Shown here one piece after another: positions 22,975-34,608 of a stretch of 64,000 nt of DNA. A model generated the notes under the pieces. That model was not told where the DNA came from. It worked only from the letters and a program-made list of their open reading frames with translations, and did not search any database. Both the position numbers and the translations under genes were made by a program. Position 1 is the first letter of the stretch; every line of letters begins with the position of its first letter. This DNA is from Emergomyces orientalis (Eukaryota > Ascomycota > Eurotiomycetes > Onygenales > Ajellomycetaceae). The stretch is from assembly GCA_002110485.1 (NCBI GenBank), contig MOWL01000002.1:1240001-1304000 (forward strand), written 5' to 3'.

Positions 22975-24705
22975 AACCGCATCGCATTCCCAGCTGCCAA
23001 ATGCGTCCAAGCCAGGGGATTCACACAACGATCTAAACGCTCTGATGACGGCTTAGGGCACAGAACTAGCCTGATAAAGTGAATAGTATAGGGATTGAGA
23101 TAAAATAATAATAATGAGTAAAGAGAAATGCGGCAATAAATCGTGCATTTTGGCCAATCTGCGGAGATTTCTTAGTATTGTGCCTTGAAACAATGGTTTC
23201 AGGCCACGAGGTTCAATTCTGGAACACTTCGAGTGAAAGCATAATCTACAACGGAGTAGCCATTAGACACTCTTAAGAACAAGCGCATTTCCATTCCGGA
23301 AGTTAGAAGAAAGCCCAATATCAGAGGGATTCATGTTCAAATTATCAAAGAAAAACCTCCGCAGGGTCTAATCTCATCTTGTTGAGGCCGTTTCGTTAGT
23401 CCGCCAGCACCTCGCTTAAGGAGCCGTTTTCAGCCAAACTCCGAACGAGGCGTAGACTGCAGCCGTCAACGTGGAGTTCGAACCACCTTACTGGGGTGCA
23501 TACGATGGGCATGAAACACGTCCAATCTGGTCAGCGAAGCCTAAGAACGGATGCGAAGAGATGGATATTGGGCTCATATGAAAATTTGCCTGTTTTACTC
23601 ATGTTGGGATTCGCCGAACATCACTAATATGGGTGTTCCATGGCATGATATTACTGGCCCGTAAATCGGCGAACCACGCCCATTCACTTATTAGCTCGCA
23701 CATTACGAACAAGCCCTTTTTCTATAAAGACTGATAGCTAGCTAGATAGATTCTATGATGCTAATTAATTGAAGAAGTAATTATTATTGGCAATATAACG
23801 GATACCCTAAATCCGATAACTCATTTCACTTCGCTGCGTCATTCAGCATTGGCGTCTCTCATCAGGTTATTCAAGCTCTCCGCGCTTCTCCATCATGCTT
23901 ATCAACTAGTAATATAGACAGCTACAAAGGGCTTCACTCCTTCATCGCTAATATCTGTCGCGAAAACAGGGTTCATTCGGTTGTCCCACAAGAAAGATTT
24001 GAATTTTCTGGGGCAATCGTGGACATGGGTTGATATTCGCGACCTGGGGATATAATTATTAAAGGCAGGGTATTTTTGGCATCAAATATTCACACCATTA
24101 CCGGGAGAAACATAGAACATGGGGTTTTCAATCATCGGTTTGGAAACAACCCGTTCTGGGGAAATGGAAGTTTTATTTTAACTTTTTCAATTGTGCCGTG
24201 GGTCTGTCAATCAGTGGATCTTCTAGGTTATATACCCACCTAACCGCCACAGATTTTCAAAAAACCAAAAACGGAAAAAATAAAGGTGGGATACTTACCC
24301 AGAAGCGCCACCCTCCCAATCTTGGGATTATCCTGGACATCGATTCTCAGATTATTTCTCCGACTTATCGGATCATGATCCGTGACGTATTGAAGAGTTA
24401 GAGCTCTATCAATTTCATGATGTGGTTGCCACGGAATGCATAGAATGATATCATATTTCGTCATTTCCATGGCTAGCACATTGGGGCGGCGGCCAAGGAT
24501 GCACCAAAAAAGCTTATTGTTGCAAGGTTCTAGTTCGATAGCGACTATGAAATTCCTACCAGTCCATAGAGTACCAGGTACATTGCCTCTTGTCCGTCAA
24601 TTTGAACTTTGGAGAAGTGATTGAATCAGATGGGGAAACGGATCTTTACTCGGCAGTTTGTACATCCTAACAATGCCACCCTCCGCCATGGAGAATCATC
24701 TGACC

Positions 24706-24713
24706 TATATAAT
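24706..24713 (+). promoter_or_regulatory. TATA-like element upstream of the sugar transporter
   Basis: TATATAAT about 175 bp before the ATG at 24887, in a suitable position for a fungal core promoter; assigned only by motif and position. Confidence 0.3.
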
Positions 24714-24886
24714 GTGGAATTTTTGTGTGGAACCAACAATCAAAGCCACCACAGAGGCAATTTTTTGGCGACATTAAGATTAGGTAGGAGTCGGAGAAAG
24801 TTTTAATCCCATATATTCCTCCCATTTCCCTTCATAGGACAATTGCTCAGGAACTCAGCATCTTTTTTATTCGCCCTATTCTCACC

Positions 24887-26744
24887 ATGAAGGGGAACTT
24901 CTTGAAGTTTTTTGGCCTGGGGAAGTACCGCCCCTCAGAAGCTTTAGGGAGACGTTTCTCTCAGACCGACCAGGAGAAAACAAGAGAAGGCTTTGTCGAT
25001 GACCCGATCCCTTGGCTAACATGGCGTTCCTTCATCATGGGTGTGTTCGTATCGATGGGGGGTTTCATCTTTGGATATGATACTGGTCAGATCTCGGGAG
25101 TACTGGAGATGGACGATTTCCTAAGACGATTTGGCGAACCTAATGCCTCTGGTGATGGCTTTCATTTCAGCAATGTTCGTGCTGGCTTAATTGTTGCCAT
25201 GGTATGTCTTCTCTGCTCTGTATTTCCAAAATTGCTCCGTCATGTTGTGTAGTCTAATTTTTGATGTAGCTCTCTGTTGGTACTCTGATAGGTGCATTGG
25301 CTGCTGCGCCTCTTGCCGACAGGATTGGGCGGAAATGGTCAATGTCCGCTTGGTGTGTGATACTTTCTGTGGGTATTATTGTTCAAATGACCTCCGAATC
25401 TCCTAAATGGTATCAAGTGGTTATTGGCCGTTGGATTGCGGGTCTTGGCGTCGGCGCGCTTTCGTTGCTGGTTCCACTGTACCAGGGCGAGAGTGCTCCC
25501 CGACATATTCGTGGTGCTATGATCAGGTATGCTCCGTTTATAAGATGCCCTCGAGTGTGGATAGCTACTAATCAATTCCCCATAGTTGCTATCAACTTTT
25601 CATTACTTTGGGCATTTTCGTTGCCAACTGCATCAATTTTGGTACCGAGAGCCGCAATGATAGCGGCTCCTGGCGGATTACAATCGGGATAACCTTCCTC
25701 TGGGTACTGATCCTGGGTCTTGGGATCTCGTTTTTCCCGGATTCTCCCCGTTATGATTATCGGACAGGGCATGTTGAAAGGGCGAAAAAGTCAATGATGC
25801 GGTTCTATGGTGTTCCGCATAATCACCAACAGCTCCACGTAGAGCTAGAAGAAATCCGTGAGAAATATGAAGAAGAGATGGCTGCAAAGGACCAGCCGTG
25901 GTATGAAATGTTCTACGCCCCCCGAATGAGGTATAGAATCCTACTCGGAGTCACTTTACAAGCTCTACAACAACTCACAGGCGCCAATTACTTTTTTTAC
26001 TATGGGACAACGGTGTTCAAGGGTGCTGGTATCCCAAATAGCTATGTTACCCAAATGATACTTGGGGGTGTTAATTTCGGAAGTACTTTCCTTGGCTTGT
26101 ATAACATTGAGCATTTTGGACGTCGCAAGTCGCTGATATTTGGCGCACTCTGGATGTTTGTCTGCTTCATGGTTTTCGCTTCAGTGGGCCACTTTAAACT
26201 AAACCACGACGCTCCTGAACTTACGCCTGGCCCGGGTAAGGTGATGGTGGTATTCGCTTGTTTGTTCATCCTAGGGTTTGCCAGTACCTGGGGACCGATG
26301 ATCTGGGCTATTATCGCCGAACTATACCCATCCCGCTATCGTGCCAGAGCCATGGCTCTTGCAACGGCATCGAACTGGCTTTGGAATTTCCTCATTGCCT
26401 TCTTTACTCCATTTATCACGGGGGTCATTGATTTCATGTACGGCTACGTCTTCGCTGGTTGCCTCTTCCTTGGTGCAGCTACTGTATATTTTGGTGTCCT
26501 TGAAGGTAAAGGTCGAACACTCGAAGAGCTTGATACCATGTATGTCTTGCGTGTTCCGCCCTGGAAAAGCGCGAACTATACCCTGCCGCCACTCGAGGAA
26601 CTACCGCCGAAGGATGCAGAGAGACTCTCTGGTCAAAATAACGCTTCCCCCAATAACGGTGCTTCTAGCCAAAATGGGTTTGCTGGGCAAAACGGTGGTA
26701 ATACGGTCGCCAATACCATGCCCACGCAATCATCTCATAGTTAG
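24887..26744 (+). CDS. MFS monosaccharide (hexose) transporter
   Basis: Exons 24887-25201, 25270-25526 and 25586-26744; 576 residues. Introns: 25202-25269 (GTATGT...GTAG) and 25527-25585 (GTATGC, CTAAT branch, CATAG). Twelve-helix sugar-porter signatures are in order: GGFIFGYDTGQISG in TM1, DRIGRKWSM after TM2, GRWIAGLGVGALS, the PDSPRY motif before the central loop, QQLTGANYFFYYG in TM7, and ELYPSRYRARAMALATASNW near TM10, then EGKGRTLEELDTMY. The splice-created segment ISCYQLFITLGIFVANCINFG is the conserved TM5 region, confirming intron 2. The Asn/Gln/Ser-rich tail is disordered. It likely imports glucose or similar hexoses at the plasma membrane; the QQLTG element is typical of glucose porters, but specificity is not proven. 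Confidence 0.93.
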
Positions 26745-27437
26745 ATGTGTACCAAATGGGTAGAAACCTTAACAACCCGCGCAAACACACCCTTTCTGCA
26801 ATTTGAACAAATTCTAGGTCATCATCGTCGCGTGTCGGGAGGGTTTGCTTAGGCCCTTCCTTAATTTGAAGAGTCAACAACCTAAGTGACTAGCAGACGG
26901 GTTAGCGAACCCTTGTATCCCTGTCCCAATGTTACAAAACGCGCTAGTTACGATCGCTTTTTGAAGGGTAGAAATCTGTTTATATCATTGTATATACTTG
27001 TATATGTATTCCGCGGTATTATATTTTGCTCTGCTAGTTACTACGCTATCCATTGTTTCGTTTGTTCATTTGTTACCATATATCCACCATCAAAAGGTCT
27101 TTTTCTTTCTCCTCATTTCGGAACCAAAATAAAAATATCACAATCCCTACTCGTATATATCACAAACACTTGCTACAAATTTATCGATACATTTGTTGAA
27201 AACGAGCATAGCCTAAGCGATTTTCAAGTGGGAATCCTTGCTCTACCGATATTTCCTTTAGTTTCTAAATAGAGATGACCAGTCTATGTTGCTAACTCTT
27301 AAATGCATGGAAAATTTTGATTTCTCCACTCAGTGCTGACTGCTACCATATCAAGCACTACTAACCGCGCCTCCCTACCTGCCTCTTGCTTGCTGAGAAA
27401 GTATCCTAGATTCAGTCGAATCTGCGTGATTGCCCAG
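26745..27437. other. Convergent spacer
   Basis: 3' flank of the sugar transporter and of the kinase pseudogene. AT-rich; the frame at 26886-27272 is low-complexity and unconvincing. Confidence 0.55.
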
Positions 27438-28846
27438 CTATTTGTGCCACCAGATTGGTGAGGTTTGAGCACAAACACTGCCTGTTTTCGCGGGAAAACC
27501 CAATTTTTGCATCCAATCTGACTCAACAACATCCCGAATAGTAGCCCTATCATTAGGTAAATATCGAAGCATCATCTGATTCATCTGCAGGAAAGCCTTT
27601 TTCTCATTTGCCTCCTGTTCTTCCATGCCTGATCGCCGCCGAGCCGCGATAACGATCCAATTGTACCACCCTTGTAGACTGTTTTGGAGAGAATCACCAG
27701 TCATCATATTAATAGTTGCCTCCTCGTTAAAAAAAAATCGGCCCTGGATCGCCATTGTGGCCACCATTGGTCAGGAAGTTCGCTCAGAACAATGACTTGG
27801 TCTTGAAGTATACCACCACCAACGATTTCAAATATGGTACATCCGAGAGTCCAAATATCGCTGGGGAAACAAAGGTTGTCTTCGTTTCTTTCTTGCTGAG
27901 AAAGAAGATTTCGAGTGGGACAAGATGTGGGAGCAGGTGTGCATTTGTTCGTCTTGGTTTCCTGGGGGAGTAGCTTGAACCAAAGTCGGAGAGCGTGATT
28001 GGCAAATAGTCAGGGTGATTTGGTCAGATCGGATTGCAATTCTTGCAGGCCCGATAATATGAGTAGGAACTCCCGCAGGAAGAGGCTCACGGTCAACTTG
28101 GATAATGGGATCAAGAATTGGGTCACCGAATTTCTCATATACTTGTGAAGTGTCCGTCATCCGCCGAATGTTGATGGGAAGTTGAAGGACAATATTACCG
28201 CAATGAACATCTGTAGGATTAATTAACTTATACAATACGTAGATCTAGGAGCAATTATCGACTCACCATCATGGACAATGCCTTGTCCGTGGAAAACCTG
28301 GACGGCTGGAACCAGCTCTGCAACGGCTCGTGCAGTAGGAAGATTCAGTAGTCCATGAAATACTTAGCATTTTGATTGCATCAAGCTACAACTAGCTGAC
28401 TCTGACAAGGCCATGGTGAGATCCATTAGGGCTAATTTCAATGAAGCTGTCCAGAAGCTTCTGATCAATGGGTGGCCCATGAAGCTGGTTTAGAATATCT
28501 GCTTTCTGAGAGCCTGAGGTAGAATTGGCAGTTTCTATTTTGATTGCGACTAACTTTGGTTGCTTCTGGTCAGAAGCCGACCATACTGTAGAGCTGCCGC
28601 CAAACCCCAGGTTGGGGACAATGGAGTACTGTGCGTCACAAAACAATCACCAAGCTTTATGGAATAGAAGCCACTAGGGCAATACCGCTCCAGTGGTTCA
28701 CAATCATCAATATATTCATACTTGGGAGCAGTTTCAGAAGCGGCAGGACTTCTGCCCTCATTACATTCAAGGTCTGAGGTGTGAAACGCCTTCAAAATTG
28801 TTGGTGTAGGTTTGCAACGTGAAAGATGTCTTGATGGTGTCAACGT
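27438..28846 (-). pseudogene. SRPK-like protein kinase pseudogene
   Basis: Pieces of one kinase lie in order on the minus strand but in changing frames. They are: the N-terminal SRPK leader (YEYIDDCEPLERYCPSGFYS, IKLGD); the Gly-loop LGFGGSSTVW with VAIKIE; the catalytic loop HDDVHCGNIVLQLP formed by a normal intron (28266-28211, GTGAGT...ACAG); the LSDFG motif; PHLVPLEIFF in place of Ala-Pro-Glu; SDIWTLGCTIFEI; and the C-lobe ending VESDWMQKLGFP. Frame breaks fall near 28640-28646, 28005-28030, about 27865-27880, and in an A9 run at 27729-27737 (plus strand). The segment between GSHHGLV and LPTARAVAELVPA is shortened, and no clear ATG opens the gene. The breaks imply loss of function unless several are sequencing errors. 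Living relatives phosphorylate SR-type proteins; such kinases are often expanded in Onygenales. Confidence 0.85.
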
Positions 28847-29344
28847 TGACAGTCTGCTAATAAAGGGGCGGATGAGAAGGTACTGTACATCGTCGTCCGA
28901 TATACAGGCGCTTTGGATGGTAAGAAACCATTTGATATTGAAATATTTAGCTAGGAGCGGTTGGTGTTGTCAGAAGTACCAAGCAGCAAGCTGATAAGCA
29001 TTAAATTAGCCTTGTTCTCTTGGCATGGAATTGCTTGAAACCTGCCTACGAAAAGATACAGTATCTCGAGCCTTCGCTGCCATAGCAAACACACAACGCG
29101 CGCATACATATACGCGCTGTTTTTATTTCTCTGTTAGAAACATGGATCTTCTCTCTTTGGCTAGGATCCCATCCCTTGAGGTAATATCCCGAGCGAAATA
29201 TTTAAAATTTGAACGTAGAATCAACGACCGTTAGCCGTTTTACCATGGGTTTTGCGGGATTTCCCCTCCTGGGCTAGATGCCAAACAAGATGCTTTCGGC
29301 TGGGTTTTCGGGGTAGCTTTCTATCTCTTCCCCGTTTTCTAGGA
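28847..29344. other. Spacer between kinase and ankyrin relics
   Basis: Nothing recognisable; any remaining 5' part of the kinase would lie at the left edge. Confidence 0.5.
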
Positions 29345-29903
29345 TCAGATCGTTTGCGCCTTCATCCGCCGAGCTAGCAGCTCGTATACTTCCTGGTTGC
29401 TAGTTATGGAAGCCAGCATAAGGGCAGTGTTCCCAGTGGTAGTTCGTCGAGATATATATCGGCTTCCAGTATTGACCAGCAACTCAGTCGCCCATCTTCC
29501 AGGTCGCATTGCGGCAACGAGTAGCGAGGTAATATTTTCCTCTATAGTCAGTGAGACATCAGCTCCCCTTTTGAATACGTAATTCAAGGATGGCTCTATA
29601 GCGTTCCTCTTCTTGTTCCCAGTTCCGCGCAAGTGTAGCTTTATCGGACTTGTCACTTGTAACGAGGAGGAATATAACAATGAGTCGTGTAATCCCACCC
29701 GCCGTTGCTGAATGTAAACAATCAGGGGTCCCGATGCTTGATGTTATGCTGGGCTGGGTCCTGGTAGTTATCCGTCTCATGGTGCCTGGAAATTGGGGAT
29801 GGCTTCGAATAAACTGAGTTAAATTTGTTTGAGTTTTCATTTTTATAGATTCATACTTCCCATGTACACACTCACGGGCATACTTCAGGTACACAGGCAT
29901 CAA
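29345..29903 (-). pseudogene. Ankyrin-repeat gene relic
   Basis: Two overlapping frames share one decayed ankyrin protein. The upstream frame (29903-29559) has a repeat-like CLHSATAGGITRLIVIFLL. The downstream frame (29698-29345) has KRGADVSLTIEENITSLLVAA, then GNTALMLASITSNQEVYELL, which fits the ankyrin consensus G-x-T-x-L-x-L-A-x(6)-E-V-x-x-L-L. Continuity requires a frame change around 29570-29640. It ends at a stop soon after the last repeat. No start or upstream repeats are clear. It might instead be the last exons of a degraded multi-exon gene. Confidence 0.55.
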
Positions 29904-30434
29904 ATTTTTTTTTTTTTTTTTTTTGGATTGGATTTGGATTTGGATTTATCGTTTCTTCTCAGTATGTGGAGATATAGCCGTGCATACTATATTTGGAATA
30001 TGGTACATTACATAAATCCAGTGGCTTTCTTGTTTCCAGGTTTGAGGATATGCATGCAAACAACAAAATTATTAAAACTCCCTAATTCCCAATTGCGTCG
30101 TGCGTACTCCGCAAATGATGCGCCCTTCCTGAACATGTGTATGGTCGCGGGTGCATGCTGAGGTATTGCACCATGGAAGGAAACTCAGAACTATGGGAGA
30201 AAATTGCGAAGGCCTTGTGTTGGGCCTGCTTTTATTTTATCTGTTCTGTGATTCATGCAAAGATTTTTGGGATTTTGCGAATTGAACACCGAAAACCTCG
30301 CGACATAGAAAATTCACAAAGATGTACCAACGTCGTGAGGGTTTCGATATTTGCACTTGATGTGAAGTCTATTAAGAAGCGGGGGGATGATATCCCAGCT
30401 CCGGGAAGGTGGTTGTATTTTTCAATAGTGCTTG
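29904..30434. other. Spacer with T20 and GGATTT repeats
   Basis: Holds the homopolymer and short hexamer repeat listed separately. A plus-strand open frame at 30137-30526 mostly overlaps the PBDC1 exon on the other strand and is a shadow. Confidence 0.5.
29905..29948. repeat. T20 tract followed by GGATTT-type repeats
   Basis: Twenty T residues (29905-29924), then three to four imperfect GGATTT units. Confidence 0.85.
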
Positions 30435-31264
30435 TTATGACGATGCTTTCTTCTCTTCCGGGTGTGCCCGTTCGTAAACCCAGTCATTCAATCCGGCCCG
30501 ATTCCTATGGGACAGGGACATGTTAGAGATTGAGAGCCAGGGATCTACAATATTAAGAACCGGGGCTTCGAAAGAGATAGACTTACCTTGCAATTTCAAT
30601 GGCGTAGAATTGCATGCGAACGGCTATTGTGAAAGTTAATTGACAGTTAGCAAATACAATTCATTATTTAAATTCGAAAGGCTAGAAGCTGGGGGTTTTA
30701 AGTCCAAGGAACTGGTAAGTAATAAACTTATCCTACCAAAAATTGTCTCCTTTTCCCCGTACTCCCATTTGGGATTGGCCCTCAGCAGAGTCCCAAAGTT
30801 ATAATCTTCAACCTTCTTATCGTAGGTCATGAGGAAGGTTCTCCACCTTTCTTTGCCTGTTTTACTCTTCATCTCATCCTCGTCAATTGTCTCTGCGGGG
30901 TCGAATTCTGGAAATACTGCCATAAAATGCTCGTATATATCGTCGTCCATTTTTGTCAAGCGCAGATTAGAACCTCGTGTCGTTTCCAGGAGGGACCAGT
31001 AGGTTGTCATTTGTTGAACCGCTGTGAGTAGGGCAGGCGGTTAGGATGAAAAGTCTTTAGAGGGTTGCAATTGGATTTAAATGCATATTTTCAGACGAGG
31101 CATACCTTTGACAGCAAACTGCTTTTCCATCTGGATTGGGGGAGGGTAGGCGTTAGGGCGCAATCACTCAAAGTGGGGGACCTAGAGGTTTTGGCGGGGT
31201 AGATATGACTTACATCCTCCAGGTTCTGGGCATTTTCCGGGTCAAATGTACTTGGTACGGACAT
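30435..31264 (-). CDS. PBDC1 / polysaccharide biosynthesis domain (DUF757) protein
   Basis: Five short exons: 31264-31214, 31130-31106, 31021-30737, 30623-30587 and 30504-30435; total 468 nt, 155 residues. All introns have GT-AG ends: GTAAGT, GTATGC, GTAGGA (acceptor ACAATAG) and GTAAGT (acceptor CATAG). Exons 2 and 4 are tiny, 25 and 37 nt. The spliced protein reads MSVPSTFDPENAQNLED, then MEKQFAVKAVQQMTTYWSLL, KIDDEIYEHF-like KMDDDIYEHF, FDPAETIDEDEMKSK, KVEDYNFGTLLRANPKWEY, then FAVRMQFYAIEIARNRAGLN and DWVYERAHPEEKK, the full PBDC1/YPL225W family pattern (yeast protein about 146 residues). The family is a chaperone-like factor reported in eEF1A folding in yeast. No single open frame covers the gene, so it is easily missed. 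Confidence 0.92.
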
Positions 31265-32163
31265 CTTAGGCGCTGGCTGGCTATATGTTTCTATAGGATA
31301 TGTGTAATGTATATGTTGTGGGCTGCTTCTATCGAAAGAGAGCGTGGTTGTTTTCTAGAAGTTCTATGTCTGTCCCTCAGTGTGACTTTTCCTCGATTTT
31401 GATAGCAACCTCGTGAAATTTCGGATCAGGGCTTAGTCAGCCTATGACGAGGTTGGAATTCTTAGGCGCTAACCGCAAACAGATTTAGACCACGACTTCC
31501 AAGGGTTCCAATATTATTATGTCCAGCCATACCTGCACAGGTAAGATGTTCCAAGCGAACCTTGGAATATCCCGCCCAGTTCGCTCCGCCTTCCGCCATC
31601 CGCCCCGCCGAACTGACTTGGCGGTCGTCGCGGGCCTGATATTTGAAATGGGAATTGGAGTTTCCCGGAAATCATGTCTCGATTGCTATGATAATCCAAT
31701 TTGGAAGAATTCTGGCTGCCTTTCATTCCAAGTTCCGTGTATACTTAAGGTACTGGCGGTCCAATGGCAAATGGGACCATTCACGAGTCTTTATCGTTGG
31801 GTTTCGGGAGGGAAATTAAAGCAGAAAGCCAATAAAAGTTTTGAATCGTTTTTCCTCCGTTGGAATATTCCGTTGAGTCGAAGCCACTTGTTCAGCCGAG
31901 CTGGATCTTCCGAACAAGCTCTTACAGCTCGCCCCAGAGCCTTTATACAAGTTATTTCCGGGGATGATTACCATAATCGTCACTATTCTGGGAGCAGACC
32001 GAGAATATAGTATACTCAGGGCCCATTTTCTGCAAGCCAAGAATCTATCTGAGAAGAAATTTGGCACCCCTTTTGTAGCCCTCCCGGTTTAGGAAGTTAT
32101 ACTAACTCGCTGGAATAATGCGGAGCGATTCGACGAGAGTAGAAACCTGACTTCATTTAGATC

Positions 32164-32191
32164 AAAAAAAAAAAAAAAAGAAAAAAAAAAA
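32164..32191. repeat. A-rich tract
   Basis: Nearly pure A run of 28 nt with a single G interruption, in non-coding DNA. Confidence 0.8.
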
Positions 32192-34449
32192 GGGATGGCA
32201 AACGACGAAGACAAAAATTGGGAAGCCCCGTTCGCCCATGCTCCTTTGACCACCCCGGAAGCGATTGAATGCTAGCACTCTTCGAACTTCACTAGCGATG
32301 CCATTTATTCATGGGATGATACCGCATTATCCGCAATTTAATCGCCATTCACGATCATTTAACTGTTGTGGAGCTTCTTAAATGAGCTAAGATCAGCCAA
32401 CATTAACTCCAGTAAACTAGCGGAAATCCCGCCAAGGTTGCACTCTTATGCGCCGAATTCCTTCGTCACTCCGATATGTGCCCACTATAACATTTTAAGG
32501 ATGCCCTCCCGCCGACGGACTCAATCAAGACGACGGGCAGAACCCGGATGACAGCCCGTACAAGAAGGAATAACGCACCGACGATTCGGTTTTGTTCAAT
32601 AAAATTAAGACCACCCCACACCGGTTTATGAATGCTTTGGCTACCACTCAGCACAAGCATGTTGCCACTACTCTTAAGCTGAGAATGGAGCTTGTAGGCC
32701 GATAAACTCCGTGGCTTCTCTGTGACTTATCCATGGGCGTAAAATAATCATTATTATACTTTCTCTCAGTTAATGGTCACCATCGATCTGCAATTCCTAA
32801 TGATGTGGCGGGTTGGGCTGGCTGGTGTTTGATTAATAACAGTTCTCATTTGTTGTCCAAAGACAAGCGCAATTAAAACCTGGTCAAAATGGTCGGGTGG
32901 GCGGAGTTTGACCTCACAGGTTCTCAACGTGGCTCCATTACATGATTGTTTTATATCTTATTTTGGTGGCCTTGCTGCATTTCCATGATCTGCTTCGTGA
33001 TTTTGTTCACATGGTTCTGTTCTTGGCACAGTGAGGTCCCAAGCGGCAGCTATTGGACGGCAGAAACGAGATACATCAAGATGCAGAGTGCACTAGCTCG
33101 CTGCTAGCCGCCGATCAATCTGTCAAGCTCCGTCTCATCGGCAGATTAGCTTCTTTGGCTGTGATACTTGTGCGCCAACATTTCTGTTCTTTTTGTTCTT
33201 TGTGGTCATTTACCCCTGTCGAATATCGTCCATACCAGATGATACGGAGTGGAGCCAATTGGGGATTCGGAAACCATGAGCTTTTACAGTGCGATGTTCC
33301 AGGTTTGAATCAAATAAGGCTCAGTCACTGTATTTTAACTATCATGACAATGATGACGCACATTTCGATTGCCCATCATTCATCACCGCTCTATGCGTAT
33401 GGTTCCGCGGAGACGAAAAGACTCCCAATCGATTTCTCTCTTCCACTTCTGCTCTCTCGTCCCTAAATGTTACATGGACATACATCACCTTTCTGGAGAT
33501 ATCCTGTTTTATGGTTTCGGCGCTGTCAATGCGAAATTTGGACACATGGCATGCGGGGCGCCCCTTTCTGTGCCATCGCCAAGTGCTCAGCTCCCTGAGG
33601 GACGCCTTAAATATTGGGAGCTTAATATCTGCGTTTTACGCATGGCAACGCCAATTCAGTGCAGCTTCGCTCCACGTTGCGGCGTTATAGGTCAACGTTA
33701 GATTTATTTTGCTCCAATGAATAATCTTCCCACCAACGGGAGGTTGTCGGCATGGCCATAAAGAACATCAGTAAACCCTAGAAATTGATACGAGGTGGAT
33801 AGGAAGCCAGAGAGCGCATCGGAGTCGAGTGTCCCGCAGTCAATGTTTTCTCCATGGGCATTCGAGTGATTTGACCGTGGACCTTGTCGACCGCCGCTGA
33901 CCATAATCTTGCAAATGTGCTTCTCCCAACCACACCTCTCCTCTCAATTGGATGAACGTGAAATTGAGTGAGTGAAAAATAATGAAGTTTATCATGACCG
34001 GAAACGCACTCGGCCAATCCTCATCACCCTTTAAGGTCTTCATTTCACCGTCCTCATCCTGGGCGGCAGCTAGTGCATACGAGAGAATTGTGAACAAGAA
34101 GTTCTCAGAGAGCTTCCTCCAGCTGCAATGGCGCAAAATGTTGGACGCAATGAAATAATCAGCGCCTATATCTTACCAAACTAAATGAAAACCGAAATGA
34201 CGGCTCTACCCACGCCGCTACTAATTGCCATTATTAAAAAAGGGTTGACAGTGTTGTCATGAAGATCTTTCTTTGCACCAATAATGCTGCTGACAGTTCA
34301 TATTTGGGGGGGGGACTTCAATAGTAGGCAGGTGCCATCGAAGTTTATATGATTGCGAGAAATCAAAAATCCAGCCAGCCTCACCTGCACCGGTGTTTGC
34401 AGTTGTCGGCACCCACTAATTTCTCTGATCGGGTACAGCTCGTACGGGG

Positions 34450-34458
34450 TATATATAT
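34450..34458 (+). promoter_or_regulatory. TATA-like element of the secreted repeat protein gene
   Basis: TATATATAT about 150 bp before the ATG at 34609, followed by a C/T/A-rich leader typical of strongly expressed fungal genes; motif and position only. Confidence 0.35.
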
Positions 34459-34608
34459 CTCAGACCTGGCCCCTACAGACTTCCATGATAGACCTTAAGC
34501 TTCAAGCCTCCATCAAAGCAACCCTAGCTCCCCATAACCATAGCTCCACACCCATAGCTCCACACCATCCCACACTCGTTTATCCACAATACTCCCCTTC
34601 CCTCAAAA

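Larger units (their letters stand above)
22826..24886. other. Divergent promoter spacer between ABC transporter and sugar transporter
   Basis: About 2 kb shared upstream region. It contains a G12 run at 22963-22974, and AT-rich sequence with several TATA-like elements near the sugar transporter. Open frames are shorter than 85 codons. No gene or tRNA is supported. Confidence 0.55.
31265..34608. other. 3.3 kb gene-poor spacer
   Basis: The largest gap in the window. It contains an A-rich run at 32164-32191. Moderately long frames occur (plus 31519-32010, 163 codons; plus 33289-33690; minus 34136-33840), but none has a recognisable domain, consistent codon use or splice context. The right end is the promoter of the secreted repeat protein, including a TATA-like run at 34450. 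Decayed genes may be hidden here. Confidence 0.5.

Noticed and set aside
23470..23500. GTTCGAAC motif resembling a tRNA T-loop
   Set aside because: The flanks do not form a five-pair T-stem or a cloverleaf on either strand.
30137..30526. 129-codon plus-strand frame
   Set aside because: Its right part is antisense to the last PBDC1 exon, and it shows no family features.
31519..32010. 163-codon plus-strand frame
   Set aside because: No domain, poor codon consistency, no splice context; left inside the spacer entry.
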